Below are positions 1 through 12,556 of a DNA stretch of 64,000 bases, one piece after another. The stretch spans positions 256,110-320,109 of the forward strand of contig CAMPET010000021.1 of NCBI GenBank assembly GCA_946803715.1, written 5' to 3'. Each line of letters opens with the position of its first letter. The stretch's first letter is position 1. The stretch is from Beroe ovata (Eukaryota > Ctenophora > Nuda > Beroida > Beroidae). The translations under genes and the position numbers were made by a program. A model generated the notes under the pieces. The model did no database searches, was not told the origin of the DNA, and worked only from the letters and a program-made list of their open reading frames with translations.

Positions 1-216
1 GATTTAATTTAACTGTCAGTTGATTAGTGGGGTGTGTTCGATTTATGATCAATGTGTCATACCTCTTGATTTTCATTCACTTGTTCTCATCATGACATCA
101 TCGGATCATCTCACAGAATTAAACTAAGTAAGAACTTATTTTTCTTGACAAATCATGCTATCTTATCATTGTTAACTTCAGTGAAGCAATGTCAGTCTAT
201 CAATTTTTCTTAAAAA

Positions 217-1332
217 TCACCAAAATGCTGGGAATTTTTTGAATACATTACACATCTCAGATACATGTTTTTTCAATGCTGGCATCAATATCATGTATAT
301 CAATGGGTTAACCATTGCATTTAATCCTACACAATATATTTCCATGAAATTATTGTAATATGCATATTGGTCAAATGTAAAGAGTTCTATTGTACTTGGG
401 TCAACATATCCTATTGAGTAGAGGATGAGAGTTATTACTGGTGGTACATTGAAGATAATATACACCAATGTTACCATTATCACTGCCAAGGTGACCTTCT
501 TCTTTTCGTGAATGACCTGATTATTTAAGTTTGTTGCACTCATCTCGGTTGATACATCTATTGACTTGGTCATAGCATAAACTGATAACACACAGCTTAA
601 CACTATTGGTACAACTGGCACTATGAAAGGTATGATGACAAGAAAGACATGAGATATCAATGCAGCACTTTCTGAGTAAACCACATCATCTATGTTCCAA
701 ACACACTTTGTATTGTAATGATCGTAGTTGTACTTTATCCCCAACTGAAATAGGTATCAAATTAGATTCCTACTTATAAACATAATATCCCTATCATTAA
801 TCAAGTATCAACTCATCATGAAAAAAGGAATTGATAGTTTAATTACAATGAAAGGAAGAGATGCTTGCACAACTTGAATGATTGTGTAGAATACAATTGT
901 TGTGATAATCTTCCTAGAGCTTATCCTCCAGAAAGGGAACTTTAGAAAAATTGTCCTTGTTATGCTGAGGACCATAACAAGAAAAACTGTTAGTCTAGCT
1001 GTCACATTCCATAAAAAGCCATGAGCATTGCAGAAAATCACACTGGAAAATAAATTTGGATTGCGTAGATTGAGATTTGCTATCCCCACTGGAGTCATCA
1101 TAAGACATGCTGTCAAGTCTGTGAATGCTATCCATATATAGATTATTTTGATGACATCTTTTTTAGATCTCAAGAAAAATGTCACTGCTATGAGGTTCCA
1201 GAGTGTTCCAAATCCTGCAATGTAGAGTGCGAGAATACCATTGAATATATCAAGAGATCTGATAAGCCAAGGCTGCATTGTTCCTGGATATGATGGCGTT
1301 GCCATCAATATCTCTGTCGAGTTTCCTTCCAT
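217..1332 (-). CDS. Class A (rhodopsin-like) G protein-coupled receptor, two exons
   Basis: Seven-transmembrane receptor. Exon 1 (1332-847) codes for the N-terminus with an N-glycosylation site (NST at residues 4-6), TM1 with the conserved Asn (GTLWNLIAV), TM2 with the conserved Asp (AFTDLTAC), the TM3 Cys and TM4. Exon 2 (744-217) codes for extracellular loop 2 with its Cys, TM5, TM6 (FNVPP in place of CWxP) and TM7 ending NPLIY. I place the donor at 846 (GTAATT) and the acceptor just before 744 because both are phase 0 and give a 337-residue receptor; an AGT at 813 looks like a donor but has the wrong phase. The DRY motif at the end of TM3 reads TRT. The ligand cannot be told. The start codon lies 96 bp from that of the divergent acyltransferase gene. 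Confidence 0.85.
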
Positions 1333-1428
1333 TGTTCTTATCCTATTGTGAAGAAAATATGTTAATAATGAAATGCTTGTCCAAATATTTATTGACCTAT
1401 TCGAACCAACTTATTTTGTCAGGAAGAA
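1333..1428. promoter_or_regulatory. Short shared intergenic region between divergent genes
   Basis: Only 96 bp separate the start codons of the minus-strand GPCR and the plus-strand MBOAT gene. Both 5' UTRs and any core promoters must fit here or overlap the neighbouring coding sequence, unless upstream non-coding exons exist. No clear TATA box is seen. Inference from spacing only. Confidence 0.45.
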
Positions 1429-2733
1429 ATGACAACAGCATTGATAAATCTTCTGTCTGAAAGAACAGGCGCTTCTCCAGATGGAATTCGTTTGTTTATG
1501 GGTCTCATTTTATCACAGCTGTTTTCTATTGCTCAATATTTTCTACTGTCAAAGATATCAAATGTGTTCGTGAAGAGGCTGGTCCACATTTCAATGGGCA
1601 TGATTGTTGGCTTCCTAGTTTGGGGTGTTGCATGCCTTCACCATCTTGTGTCAGCACTAGGACTGGTAGTGATCATCAACCTGATGGATGTAGACATTGC
1701 TGGCAAAGTGAACTTCCTTTACCAAATGGGGTATCTTGTTATTGGCTATTATTACAACAATATGACCTCAGATTATGCCATTAACTGGACAACATCCCAA
1801 TCAATTCTTACACTGAAAATGATTGGGCTGGGCTTTGACATAAAAGGAAGGAAGGATTTAGACTCTCCAGGTACATTGAATATCATAGGCTATACATTTT
1901 TTGTGGGAAACTACTTGGTTGGTCCATTGGATGACTTCAACAGGTTTGAAATGTTCATGGAAGATAACCTCTATCCTAAGAACGAGCATCCAGGACTTGG
2001 TATGGGACTCAAACGGCTTAGCCATGGGATATTCTATTTGATCTTATCATTGATTTCTAGTCACTTCTTGAGCAGCGAATTTTTGTTCAAAGATGATTTC
2101 GCCAATATGCATTTTAGCCTAAGATTACTTTACGTCACAGTACTTGGACATTGTGGGCTATACAAATATCTAGGAGTATGGTGCATAGCAGAAAGTGCAT
2201 GTATGTATATGGGTTATACCTACAACGGAGACCAAAAGTGGGATGGGTTACGGAATGTGGCGACCATGTCCTTCCATAGGGCCACACGGCTCCAGCACAT
2301 AATCGACACATGGAACATCAACACCAGCAATTGGTGTGCTAAGCATGTCTTCAAGAAGTGCAAGTTCCTCGGCAATAAATACCTCTCAATGATAATAACC
2401 ATGGTTTTCCTGGCACTGTGGCACGGAATTCACATAGGATATTTGGTCTGTTTCCTACAAGAGTTTTTCTACATATTCATGGAAAAGGGCTTCAGTCAAA
2501 ATTCTGCCCTGATTGTGATTGGACAAACTCTACCGAAACCAGTGGGGAAATTTATTGCTTGGGTTTATGCTAAAGTTTTTCTGTCCTTTGCTCTAGTTGG
2601 TTTTGAGTTGTATGAAATGGGACCAATACATCGTGTTTATAGTTCTATCTACTATGTATGTCCAATTGTGGCGGTATTACTCATATTGAGCAATGCTGTA
2701 TTCGCTGTGAAGAGGACTAAGAAAGTTGAGTAA
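1429..2733 (+). CDS. Membrane-bound O-acyltransferase, MBOAT5/LPCAT3-like lysophospholipid acyltransferase
   Basis: Intronless gene for 434 residues, slightly shorter than vertebrate LPCAT3 (about 490). Family members transfer acyl groups, often polyunsaturated, from acyl-CoA to lysophospholipids in the ER. The family signature is clear: WNINTSNW (W295 to W302, with the conserved Asn) is followed by KHVFKKCKFLGNK and then ALWHG, whose His332 is the expected catalytic histidine. Many hydrophobic segments are spread along the protein. The last four residues are KKVE, a KKxx di-lysine ER-retrieval signal. The start is the first ATG of the frame, in a short divergent spacer shared with the GPCR. 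MBOAT1/2/7-type specificity is less likely because the spacing and sequence around the Asn and His motifs follow LPCAT3. Confidence 0.88.
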   Translation: MTTALINLLSERTGASPDGIRLFMGLILSQLFSIAQYFLLSKISNVFVKRLVHISMGMIVGFLVWGVACLHHLVSALGLVVIINLMDVDIAGKVNFLYQMGYLVIGYYYNNMTSDYAINWTTSQSILTLKMIGLGFDIKGRKDLDSPGTLNIIGYTFFVGNYLVGPLDDFNRFEMFMEDNLYPKNEHPGLGMGLKRLSHGIFYLILSLISSHFLSSEFLFKDDFANMHFSLRLLYVTVLGHCGLYKYLGVWCIAESACMYMGYTYNGDQKWDGLRNVATMSFHRATRLQHIIDTWNINTSNWCAKHVFKKCKFLGNKYLSMIITMVFLALWHGIHIGYLVCFLQEFFYIFMEKGFSQNSALIVIGQTLPKPVGKFIAWVYAKVFLSFALVGFELYEMGPIHRVYSSIYYVCPIVAVLLILSNAVFAVKRTKKVE

Positions 2734-4697
2734 AGATGATTGGTTTTTAATTTTGCGATTTGCGAGTGTCAGACTGACAAATTATGTCAGTATTGAACAA
2801 TATTCATTTTAGTGTTAAGTTTTGGTAATCTATTACCACCTTTTTGTAGAATTGTATCAGCTGATAAGTATTAACTGTAATATGACTGTTTTTATCTTAA
2901 CAACAATCTAAACTATAACCAGATACATAGAGTGATTATTAAGTGTTATGATTTGTGTTTAGACAATGATTTGTAGAATGATTGAGTAAACAATAATTTA
3001 GTTAACTTAGTAGATAGGAAAATAGGTAAGTGACCTTTCTCCCTAAAAATTTCGTTCAATGAGTTATATCTAATAATATTATTTGAAGTTTTCTCAAGCC
3101 CTCGTTTGCACTTCAGGATATCTAGTTAAGGAACCGTCCAAAATGATGGTCTCTGAGTGAGTGGGTAAGAAGTTGAAATTGCACGAAAAGCTCAAGGAAC
3201 AAATGTTATACCCATACGGTGATCGATGAGCTTCGGCGCGATATGAGTCAACCCAATCGACCGAAATGAATCACGCTTGCTGTTCGATTGGAGAGATTTC
3301 ACAAACAGGTGTAAAATTAATTTCAATACCAGCGGGCACACTCTAATTAATCGAATGGACTTGATGAATTGATGTCGATGATGGAAATGCAATGTTTCCG
3401 ATGGAACTAATTCTCCTAATCCTAGGAAGATATTGAAATTGCGTTTACTTGCTAGAAAAGGAACGTGAAAGTTGTGCCAAACCAAATCCATGGTACTACT
3501 TTCAGAAACAAAGTAAAATTGGAAGCTATCGAATAACCCCACGAATTCAAAACACGTATTGACTGACGTTCGAACACAATGTATAGTCACACACTCATAT
3601 GCACGTGTCACGAAAATCATATAGAACACTTCCGAGAACTTGGTCACAGCCATTTGACACAGGCCTTTGACAGGCACACATATAGGTCCTATAATATAGG
3701 ATAGCTTTCTCTGGTGATTATAATCACATTATATATCTAGCATTGTTCATCTAAACAAGAAGATAATCTAGTTTGAATCATGCGTCAGACCAAAGTGACT
3801 CCTAGGAGGGCGCACATGCGAATGCCCAAGCGTTTGTCGATTTGAATTGTGATGTTACGATAGTTACAGAGTCATGTGGTTTTTTGCGCTGTAATCACCA
3901 CGATTTTGCCAACTGGAAGATTCTCGAGTTATGATCTTAGTCTCGCCGGTAAAGAGCTCTGAGCTAGAGCATTGGTGTCCCACGTGTGTAGGAGTGAAAT
4001 GTGCATGAAGAACTATAGGAGGATCGTTGGATCAATTGTCAATAGACAATAGTAATTAGTTGTGCCAATGTGTGTTGTTCCAGATGAGTGTTGTGTGCAT
4101 TTAAACGTATGCCGTCCACATGTAGTGGTTATTTAGCAATGGGTTCTGGTCTGAAGATAGGTCATAAACATCATATATTCTAATATCAGGTCATTTTTAT
4201 GCGAGTTCCTGTAGGATGTAGCTGTGTGTGTGTAAACTCATCAACGTTACGCATTATGCAAAGCTCTACATCAGGAGCATAATAACCACTTGGATGAACG
4301 GCTACTCATGATCAGCATAATGATAAAACATTACCAGTTTAAAAGTGGGTTCCTGAATGTTGATTGATGAAATGCACTGATAAAGAGTAGCCTACTACTA
4401 ATGTTATGGTGAAATTAGTTAGCTAGATCTACTTCTTATAGACTTATAGAGTACTGGTATGAGCAGTTTTAAGGTTTGTTGTTACACTTCTTATTATGGG
4501 ACATGGGTTTTGAATCATTATAACTAACAGTACTGCATAGTGCGTAGTGCATACTTATATTCCGTAGTGCAAACCTACTTAAAACTTATTCAATTATGTC
4601 CATATTTTGGTAGGTAGATACCATGGGAAGCTGCACAGTACACATCAATTTTTTGTTCCTGATTGACGAAATACTGAAATATGATAGGGAAAGCTCT
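2734..4697. other. Intergenic, no supported gene
   Basis: AT-rich spacer after the acyltransferase gene. A 161-codon minus-strand open frame at 3192-3677 has no recognisable domain, signal peptide or convincing composition, and I do not call it a gene. No RNA gene seen. Confidence 0.5.
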
Positions 4698-5008
4698 GTG
4701 TGTATGTGTGTGTGTGTGTGTGGGTNNNNNNNNNNNNNNNNNNNNNNNNNNNNNNNNNNNNNNNNNNNNNNNNNNNNNNNNNNNNNNNNNNNNNNNNNNN
4801 NNNNNNNNNNNNNNNNNNNNNNNNNNNNNNNNNNNNNNNNNNNNNNNNNNNNNNNNNNNNNNNNNNNNNNNNNNNNNNNNNNNNNNNNNNNNNNNNNNNN
4901 NNNNNNNNNNNNNNNNNNNNNNNNNNNNNNNNNNNNNNNNNNNNNNNNNNNNNNNNNNNNNNNNNNNNNNNNNNNNNTGTATGTGTGTGTGTGTGTGTGT
5001 GTGTGTGC
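4698..5008. repeat. TG microsatellite interrupted by an assembly gap
   Basis: TG dinucleotide runs at 4698-4723 and 4978-5008 flank about 250 unresolved bases. The gap therefore most likely lies inside a single expanded TG tract or a repeat nested in it. Open frames through it are artefacts. Confidence 0.9.
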
Positions 5009-8000
5009 TGCAGCTATTTCTGTTCATCTGTGTGTCTGATGAAAGCTGTATGTGATCCGTTGCGATTGCAGCTCATTTTCGAATTTCTGCTGAAGAGCTG
5101 TACCCTAGAAGGAATTGCGGGCTAGATTTTGATGTTTAATGATAATAGACCGACCAACTTGCTTGTATTTGTCAAGATCTGTACTAATAATTAGACGTGT
5201 AGTGTGTACCTAAGGACCTACACTCTTAAGAAACCTAATCAATTGAGTAAAAGGTATTTCAAGTTGCAAATCTCTAAAAAATAGATACATGTAGATCGAA
5301 ATTAATAATAATAACTTATTTTACCTCATATCAAGCATTTATATGAGCACGCGCGTCGCGTGGTGCAATAATGGGAATAATGGTAAAATAGAGCTCTGTC
5401 ATTGTGTACAACTGATCTTCACAAATTTCATGTCATACAACGAAAAGGTAAATATATTTTGAAGCCGTTATAATCTAAAATATAATCTAAAATATAATCT
5501 AAAAAATATAAAGCTAATAAGAATGTAAAGCTTGTTATTTACCCATGAGGTCAATGACAGATTAGCAGGATGAAGCTCATTTACAGCACTTTCTCAGAGA
5601 CTTTGGTCGTTTCCAACGAGTTCAGTCAATGTTCTACCACCAGGTTCCAATTATTTGAATTGAAATCAGTTGAACGTCGTTATAAAGCTGAATGACAAGT
5701 TGCCACTTTCAATAATCCCGCTTTCGAAAACTACTGACAAGTGCATGATTGTTTTGTTGCAATGTCTGGTTCTGGGAGGCATGCGATTTCGTAGTAAAAT
5801 TGCGCGATATTTTTCGTGATATTTCGTGATTTTTATATATAGTGATGCCATACAGCATATGAGACTACTCATTATGAAATTCATTTAAAACTTGATTCTT
5901 ATCAAGAAATATGTAATTTTACGCCGAGTGTGTCTACTGCATAATGTAAGATTTGATTCGAGACGGTATAGTACAAAGTAGGTATACAGCTTGACCACGT
6001 CACACCTTGAAAACATACAAATTCCGATGGGTCACGCGTTGTTTTGTTGTGGCCAATGGCTTCATACGCTCGATGAATACATGCATGAAGACTTTCCTGA
6101 TAATTCATATTCAGCGAGAGAATACAATGGTACATTATGAGATTATAGTGTGTCAGGTGACTCATTCTTGAATTAACCCCCATAATAACCAGAGTCTTTC
6201 GAACTAGTCAGGTGACTTTTTACAAGTTTTATCTAGAATTTCTGTGTGCTAGTGATACGGGGCATGCCATATTCGTAGACACCACTCGGGCGTGGTCAAT
6301 TGACGTTATGAGGCTCTCACTGATGTGTCCCCGCGATAAATGAAGATACACGTGTCAACAACTCTGTTTATCGAGATCATGTCATGATAATTCGCAGAAA
6401 CATCTCGAGATGGTGATTATTATATGTAACTTCTGAATCGAGCGTTTACAGAGAGACCTGAGACATCTATAACTGTGTACCATGCAACAGCGTCATGTGA
6501 CGCTATCGCTTCATGACGAACGAGTGACTTCACAGTTTAATATCTGGATATTAGTACTTTAGTATCGTGCACATTGCACAATCATGTGGCATGAACGGTA
6601 GATCACGGTGTGTGTGGTAGGGTATCTATCTAGATATCATCTAGATACATGGATTTTTTCATTATCTGGTTATCTAGATAATTAATTGAGCCGATAATTA
6701 GATACCACAGTGTGTGGACCTTGGGTGTGTACGTGTTATGCCAATATCCCCCCAAAACCACATAACTAAATGTTTTCGACTATCAGTACACCATATTATA
6801 GTTGGTATGTGAATCCCATCATCTGCATTTGATGAACTGCGAAACCAACATATTGTAGCTGCTATATTGTACTATGCAGGTGACCCGTTGTGAATGTGAA
6901 ATGCTCACTCCATCATTAGTTTGAGGGTAGAGTACTCTGCTGTCATGGTAACCAATAGCTGACACTCAATACACTTCAATTGAGGTGTGGAGTTATTTCC
7001 CGACAGAATAGGCGATGACCTATAGTAGTACCTACGAAGATTGTTTTAAAAATAATCCAAGAGAAAAAAATACGATAAAAAGAATTTACGATTGTCTTAA
7101 TTCTATATGTACCTACACACATTTAATGAATGTACTTGGCAGTTTTAACATCAAGTACGTTACACTATACATTGTACATTGTACATCGCACATTGTAGAT
7201 AACAAGATGTCGACTGTCGAGGCCAATTCTAAGCAGTGAATACGAGGTGGTACACGCAGCTCCCATAGAAGAGACCTCTATCATTATCTTACTTACGTCT
7301 ACGGATGTGACATCAGATGTTCCATAATTCAAGTGAAAAAAAGAACATGAGAATGGCCTGGTAACTCATACTCGAAGAGAATATCAATATCACTGAAAAG
7401 ATATGTATGAGAAACTGACTCTGCAACATAAACAAACTACAACTGAAACACAAGATAATAACCCCCTCCCTCGGTTTCCCCTGTCTCATATATAAGATAC
7501 AAAAACGTGGGGGACGTGTAACCCGGTTGAAAGGGTAACGCGCACACAAAGACAGCTCACAAATATATATGATTTGATTGGAGGTATTAAAATTCTAAAC
7601 GTTGCGCGTTGTGCTGTCAAAAGGCGCCCAGCATGGTTGCCAGGGTAGGGGACACGTGTGCGCCATGTTCACTTGGCATCGCGCGTTATGTTCGCAGAGA
7701 GGGAAAGCTCCTTTATAAAATCTTTTATTATATAACCACCACGTGTGCAACGGTTAGTCTCTCTGTAAATTCCGATGAAATCCTGGGACCAGATTGATTA
7801 TTAGGATAGTTGGAAGTATAATATATTTGATTCAATCCACCGTGTCAACCCCAACATGTTTAATTATATCTCACGTTCCCAATTAGCGACATTATATACA
7901 TCATGGACATCATGGAGTATTTATTAGAGCGGCTGTCAAGAGGCATTTATACCGGGATCATGGAGCGAGACATTCGCGAGTGCTTATTTCAATTAAAAAA

Positions 8001-9326
8001 TCGGGTGTTTGTAAACGAACACACGTTTATTTGGCGATAAGGTGACACGATAAATCACCCTCCTTATCTTGGCAGGTTACCAATTATATGACGTCGTGAT
8101 TGCCTCCCGCCTGTGTAATCTAGCTGTAAAGCTGTTGATATTGATATTATAAAAAAACAAGTTCAGGTTTTCCAACCGAGTAACTTTATCTGAAATGTCT
8201 TTGTGTTCATGATCATAATTTGGGTCGATCCCCCATCTTCAGCTTGCTTGACATTAAAATCCATTGATATGGACTATGGAATAGTCAAAAATGACTATTA
8301 GGCAATATAGCTGAGTTCTCTGACGACAATACCCGGTTTTTATTACACGAGAAACGCAAATTAATTCTCCAGGTAATGCACTAATAAACAAAACCATCAT
8401 TGTTGCCTGCAAAGCCATTTACAATTTTATTGTTACAACAACAATAAGGAAGATCATTTATACAATAGACAACTTAACCCTTACACCGTAACATAGTGCC
8501 GTCCGAATTTAATACTGATAGAGCGAGCAGTGTAAGAGCTATAGAATAGCCGATAAGCAATCATTCCGATCGTTTCAATCACAATATTATAGTATTGGGG
8601 CCAAGTATTTGGGGCTGCCCTCAATACAATTCAAACATCAAATGTTGTAGACCGGATATAAGTGGGTAGCTATGTGTCACAGATTTCATGTAAAAGCCGT
8701 GTATGGAAAAAACTATCGTTTGATGGGCTACTGATCCTAAAAAGCCGGGATTTCAGAGTCTCGAATCAGTCAAAAATAATCAATACCGAGTATATGCGTA
8801 GTGCAATATGCGATATACGAACGAATGATCCATGAACATTGTAGCACTGAAGTGCTGTCGGGGCAGTGAAAATTGAATTATCACTTCCCCCAACATTTGT
8901 CACTGATTTATCACTAAAAATGCTTGAATAAGGGTGCGATTCTCTCAAATCTGATTCTACGCCCCAATCTAAATTACGCAGATGTTCATATTTGACTCGA
9001 TACATCGTGTCATAGGTCCTACCTACCGAAATGTCACCCCAGATTGATCATGTGATATACGAGAATGAGCAGCGTTTTCTCAATATTAGAACATACAGCT
9101 CTGCAGAGTATACAGGTCCTGTACACTGTACACTGTACAGGACTTGTAAACTGTATATTGCAGGTACTGGAGCTGTTGTCCGCACCAAAACTTAACTCAT
9201 GAGACGTTTTCTATTCTCATTATGAAGTGGCTGTGTCCCAGACAAGCCGGTCCTAATACGGTAATCCCAGACACACGTTTGATAATTCGTGAGATACGAG
9301 GAATAATAATTTCGAGACATGAGTCA

Positions 9327-9427
9327 CTCGCACACGCACACAGACACAGACACAGGCACACACAGACACACACAAATACACACACACACACACGCACACA
9401 CCCACACACATGAGTGTGTGTGTGTAC
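9327..9427. repeat. CA/TG microsatellite
   Basis: Imperfect CA run with CAGACA variants, followed by TG. The switch from CA to TG around 9413 makes it partly self-complementary. Confidence 0.9.
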
Positions 9428-10044
9428 GTGTATGAAGATAAATTACTGTCTCAGAAATTCCATGTATACCTGTTATTAACATTACGATAGTTGGTTAATT
9501 AAAATGAAAATGCGTCTTTTAATTGTCAAAAGAGTCAAAAGAGAATTAACCAACTATCTCTCATCGTAACTCATGCACTCTTATTCAATCGTCCAATCTA
9601 TGAACTCTGTTATTACCATTCTCTGACGTCGAGTGTTGATCACAGGTCGTGTTGTAGTGGTAACTAGTTACAACCATAAAGTTGCCGTGATATTCATGTT
9701 GGTTTTACCACAAGCCAAAATAATGAGTTACCTATACCTAGCTATATAATATTGGTGACAGGGTTAATGGATGGTATTAGTGGATGCATGACAACTAGAT
9801 CGACAATTGCGATCTTGTGATGTATCATGTAATTTCGAGCAGACTTTTGATACAATGATTTGCGACGTTACGTAATGAATAATGAACGTTTTTCTGATGT
9901 TATAGAATTATACGGTGGCTCTTGTCATCCAATATAAACTGCTTTGCTAAAATAGTTAACATGAGGCATTTTTCAATCTGCTCTCCCATAGAAGGTCGCA
10001 GTTGTCCCTCACTACATCAATACACTCCAGCCAAACTTGAGTAA

Positions 10045-10135
10045 ATAGGTAGGTATTGCAGTACTAAAAACCTACCTATTTATTGAAATAGGTAGGTAGG
10101 TAGGTATTTATTGAAATAGGTAGGTACCTACACAT
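10045..10135. repeat. TAGG-type tandem repeat
   Basis: Repeated TAGGTAGG motifs alternate with ATTTATTGAAA spacers. TAGGTA is a common simple motif across the whole window. Confidence 0.75.
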
Positions 10136-11656
10136 TATAAAAGATTATTTTCTTTAGACTTATTTTTTTCTGTTGTTATGTACTCAAAGTCAGCATTTAA
10201 TCATCAACCATTACCATATAACATTTCATTTGTACTGTGTACAGATTTGTGCACGGTTTTCTACAATAACTACAATAATTCTTTTTCAAAGTTACTAGGT
10301 ATATGATCTTTATTCAGCACGTTATGTACAATGTAAGCCTTATTCAACACGTACGAATCTAGGTAAAGGTTAAAATGATAGGTAGTACTATAGGTAGTAC
10401 TATATATACATTGTAGTAGGTACTATATATACATTGAGGTACCTACATCTGATAAATATAGTAGGTTATTGAAAAATTTTACTCCTTTTGATAAGCCATT
10501 CAAAGTTCAAACAAGAATGCGTCACATGATGTTTTGTGAAGTTCGTTATAATACTGACATACAATACCGAGATGCGATTCCTGGAATGTAATTCAATTAT
10601 ATTGCGATGTTTTCATGGGTATTTTGCCACTTGAAGGGAAAGAAAATTAGTATTCTGTGGATGGCGCGATCAGAAGTATCTACCGAAACTTTGGCATCGT
10701 TAACCAAACATTGAGCCGCGCACTCGCGCGTATATACGTACAAAGTATAGCTAGGATAAATACCATGCGCGCATCAAGAGCCCCATCACTGCACGACACG
10801 AACAGATGATACACAGGATGAGAATGCAGGTTTCCGCCAAGAAGGCCAGAAAAATAGCGAAGGCCATCCAGATGAGCAATCATGGCAAAAGGTTATAAGA
10901 ATGATTTACCTTTAAAATTGATCATGATTATGATTCTCATTCATGACAGATTGCAGATGAATTGAAATATTACAACAGATCAACGCTTCGTTTTATTGCT
11001 ACAGTTAAATGTTCGTTACAACACTACTCGTCCTATTTATCAAAGATATCAGTGCATAAACGAAACTTCGGCGATTCACCATTTTTGAAACAATTCAATT
11101 GTTCGATAAAAAACACGCCAGCGAAGTTCACTCCTTTAAGTTTATAATTATTTCAAAACCATTCAATTTCAATTTGCGAAGAATCGAATTGTGTAGCGGA
11201 TAATTCGCGAGCAATTCGTGATTCAATTCCACGAGATTAATTTCAATAAAATACTCCCTCACATTGACACAAGTAAGAAGTCTCGTGTACTGAAGCTGCT
11301 ATGAACTAGCTCATTCACATTGGTATGTTTGTCTTGAAAGTGGAGAGTGTCTAAATGAACTAGTTGCTCTAATATCAGCCACTAAGTGTCAGCTCTAGTA
11401 TCAGCCACTGTTCACGCTTTCCCATCTCTGCAGTATTACAACTTTTTAACTGCGGAATATGATATTGTGAGAGTAAAAGGGCGTGGTTAATGTGATATAT
11501 CCTAGTACTCGGAAAGTGGCCGAATAGGTACTGCATTTCACAACAGGGTGTGTGAGAGAGGATGCAAGGTGAGGGTCGTGTATGTGCAAGCTGAGAGTAT
11601 GTTTTTGAGAGAATGTTTTGTCCTTTGACCGGTCAGGTCGGCATAAGATTGAACTA

Positions 11657-11699
11657 CGATCAGAGGGACCGATAAACCGTTTATCGGTCCCTCTGATCG
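11657..11699. repeat. 43-bp perfect palindrome (21-bp arms, 1-bp centre)
   Basis: The left arm 11657-11677 is the exact reverse complement of 11679-11699, with a single C at 11678 between them. The core is GATAAAC/GTTTATC flanked by GAGGGACC/GGTCCCTC. It lies about 0.27 kb beyond the 3' end of the extended secreted-protein frame (minus strand). It may be a cruciform-forming site, a tiny inverted-repeat element, or a hairpin in RNA; no function is evident. Confidence 0.9.
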
Positions 11700-12082
11700 G
11701 ATGAAGCGGCACGTGTACTTGATCCAGTTTGTGTTAGATCAGCTAAATAGTAAATACTACTGCTGGGGTCGGATTCATTAGGTCGGAAGACCAGGGTGGA
11801 CAGTTAAGGTCGGGATATTCCCTGGTACGGTGTAATTTCTCAAAAATATGATTCACAATGATTTTGTATTGAACATAAATTTGCTTCTAAACGAGCAATG
11901 AACATCTTTATTTAATTGGTAATTCGTATCTGTCCACACTGGAGGTTCTATGATAGCTATTCCTCATATGAGCACAAGGTTGACAGAAAAAATAAACAAA
12001 GTCATGAAGCACACGTTAAGCGGACTCAGGCCAGGCCCCAAACTCGGATCAGGTAACCGATCATCATCAGATACACACTCGT

Positions 12083-12556
12083 CTACATCCGAGCACACAG
12101 CCACTGGTCCACAAAGAGTGACATTCCAGATACTTTTCCTGTGAGCATGTCATTGCCATCGAAACTGTCTTGGATACGTGTCAACCATTCTTGACACATC
12201 AAGTCAGTGACTCTGACAGTTTCGGTAGGTAGACACTGCGCCACGGACACCACTATTCCACTCTCTTCCCTGATTAACCGTCCTTGAAGATCTTCTCTGA
12301 CTATCACTTGGGCAGAACCGTCCATTGTGAAATAGTAACAATCCTCGTTCTGATCGCACTTTTGCACTGTTCCAGCAGAAATGGTGGTGTCAAGTGGTGT
12401 CAAGAGTGGCAACTGATCACTAGTAGGTCCTGACATGGCAGTGATACGGTAGTCATGGTAACATTGCTTCTCTTCAGGTACCTTTGTGTCCGCAGCAGCT
12501 AGATTCACTCCAACCATTATGATAACCACAAGCTTTGAAATTCGAACCATAATCAT
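12083..12556 (-). CDS. Small secreted cysteine-containing protein, possibly Ly6/uPAR-like with a broken 3' end
   Basis: The ATG at 12556 opens a 157-codon frame. A signal peptide (MIMVRISKLVVIIMVGVNLA) is followed by a mature part with spaced cysteines (QCYHDY, KCDQNEDCYYF, QCLP, LMCQEW). In this frame the protein stops at WLCARM. One base out of frame, the same DNA goes on from about 12135 down to a stop at 11964 with WNVTLCGPVAVCSD, DECV and a terminal hydrophobic run (LNVCFMTLFIFS), which resembles the last cysteines and GPI-anchor tail of a three-finger Ly6 protein. Either the assembly or the allele has a frameshift near codon 145, or an unseen exon junction changes frame. The secreted nature is well supported; the Ly6 assignment is inference. 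Confidence 0.6.
   Translation of the reverse strand: MIMVRISKLVVIIMVGVNLAAADTKVPEEKQCYHDYRITAMSGPTSDQLPLLTPLDTTISAGTVQKCDQNEDCYYFTMDGSAQVIVREDLQGRLIREESGIVVSVAQCLPTETVRVTDLMCQEWLTRIQDSFDGNDMLTGKVSGMSLFVDQWLCARM

Larger units (their letters stand above)
5009..11656. other. Long gene-poor stretch
   Basis: No coding region with domain or signal-peptide support is seen in about 6.6 kb; open frames are short and of random composition. Contents: a 12-14 bp AT-rich tandem (about 5471-5505), a foldback-like segment with GGTATCT/AGATACC ends (about 6610-6715), a CA/TG microsatellite (about 9327-9427), and TAGG-type tandem repeats (about 10045-10135). A distal regulatory region or an undetected non-coding RNA cannot be excluded. 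Confidence 0.5.

Noticed and set aside
3192-3677. 161-codon minus-strand frame
   Set aside because: No domain, signal peptide, splice context or coding-like composition; length is possible by chance.
4590-5125. Frames across the TG microsatellite and gap
   Set aside because: They consist of Cys-Val or Thr-His dipeptides from TG/CA repeats and Ns.
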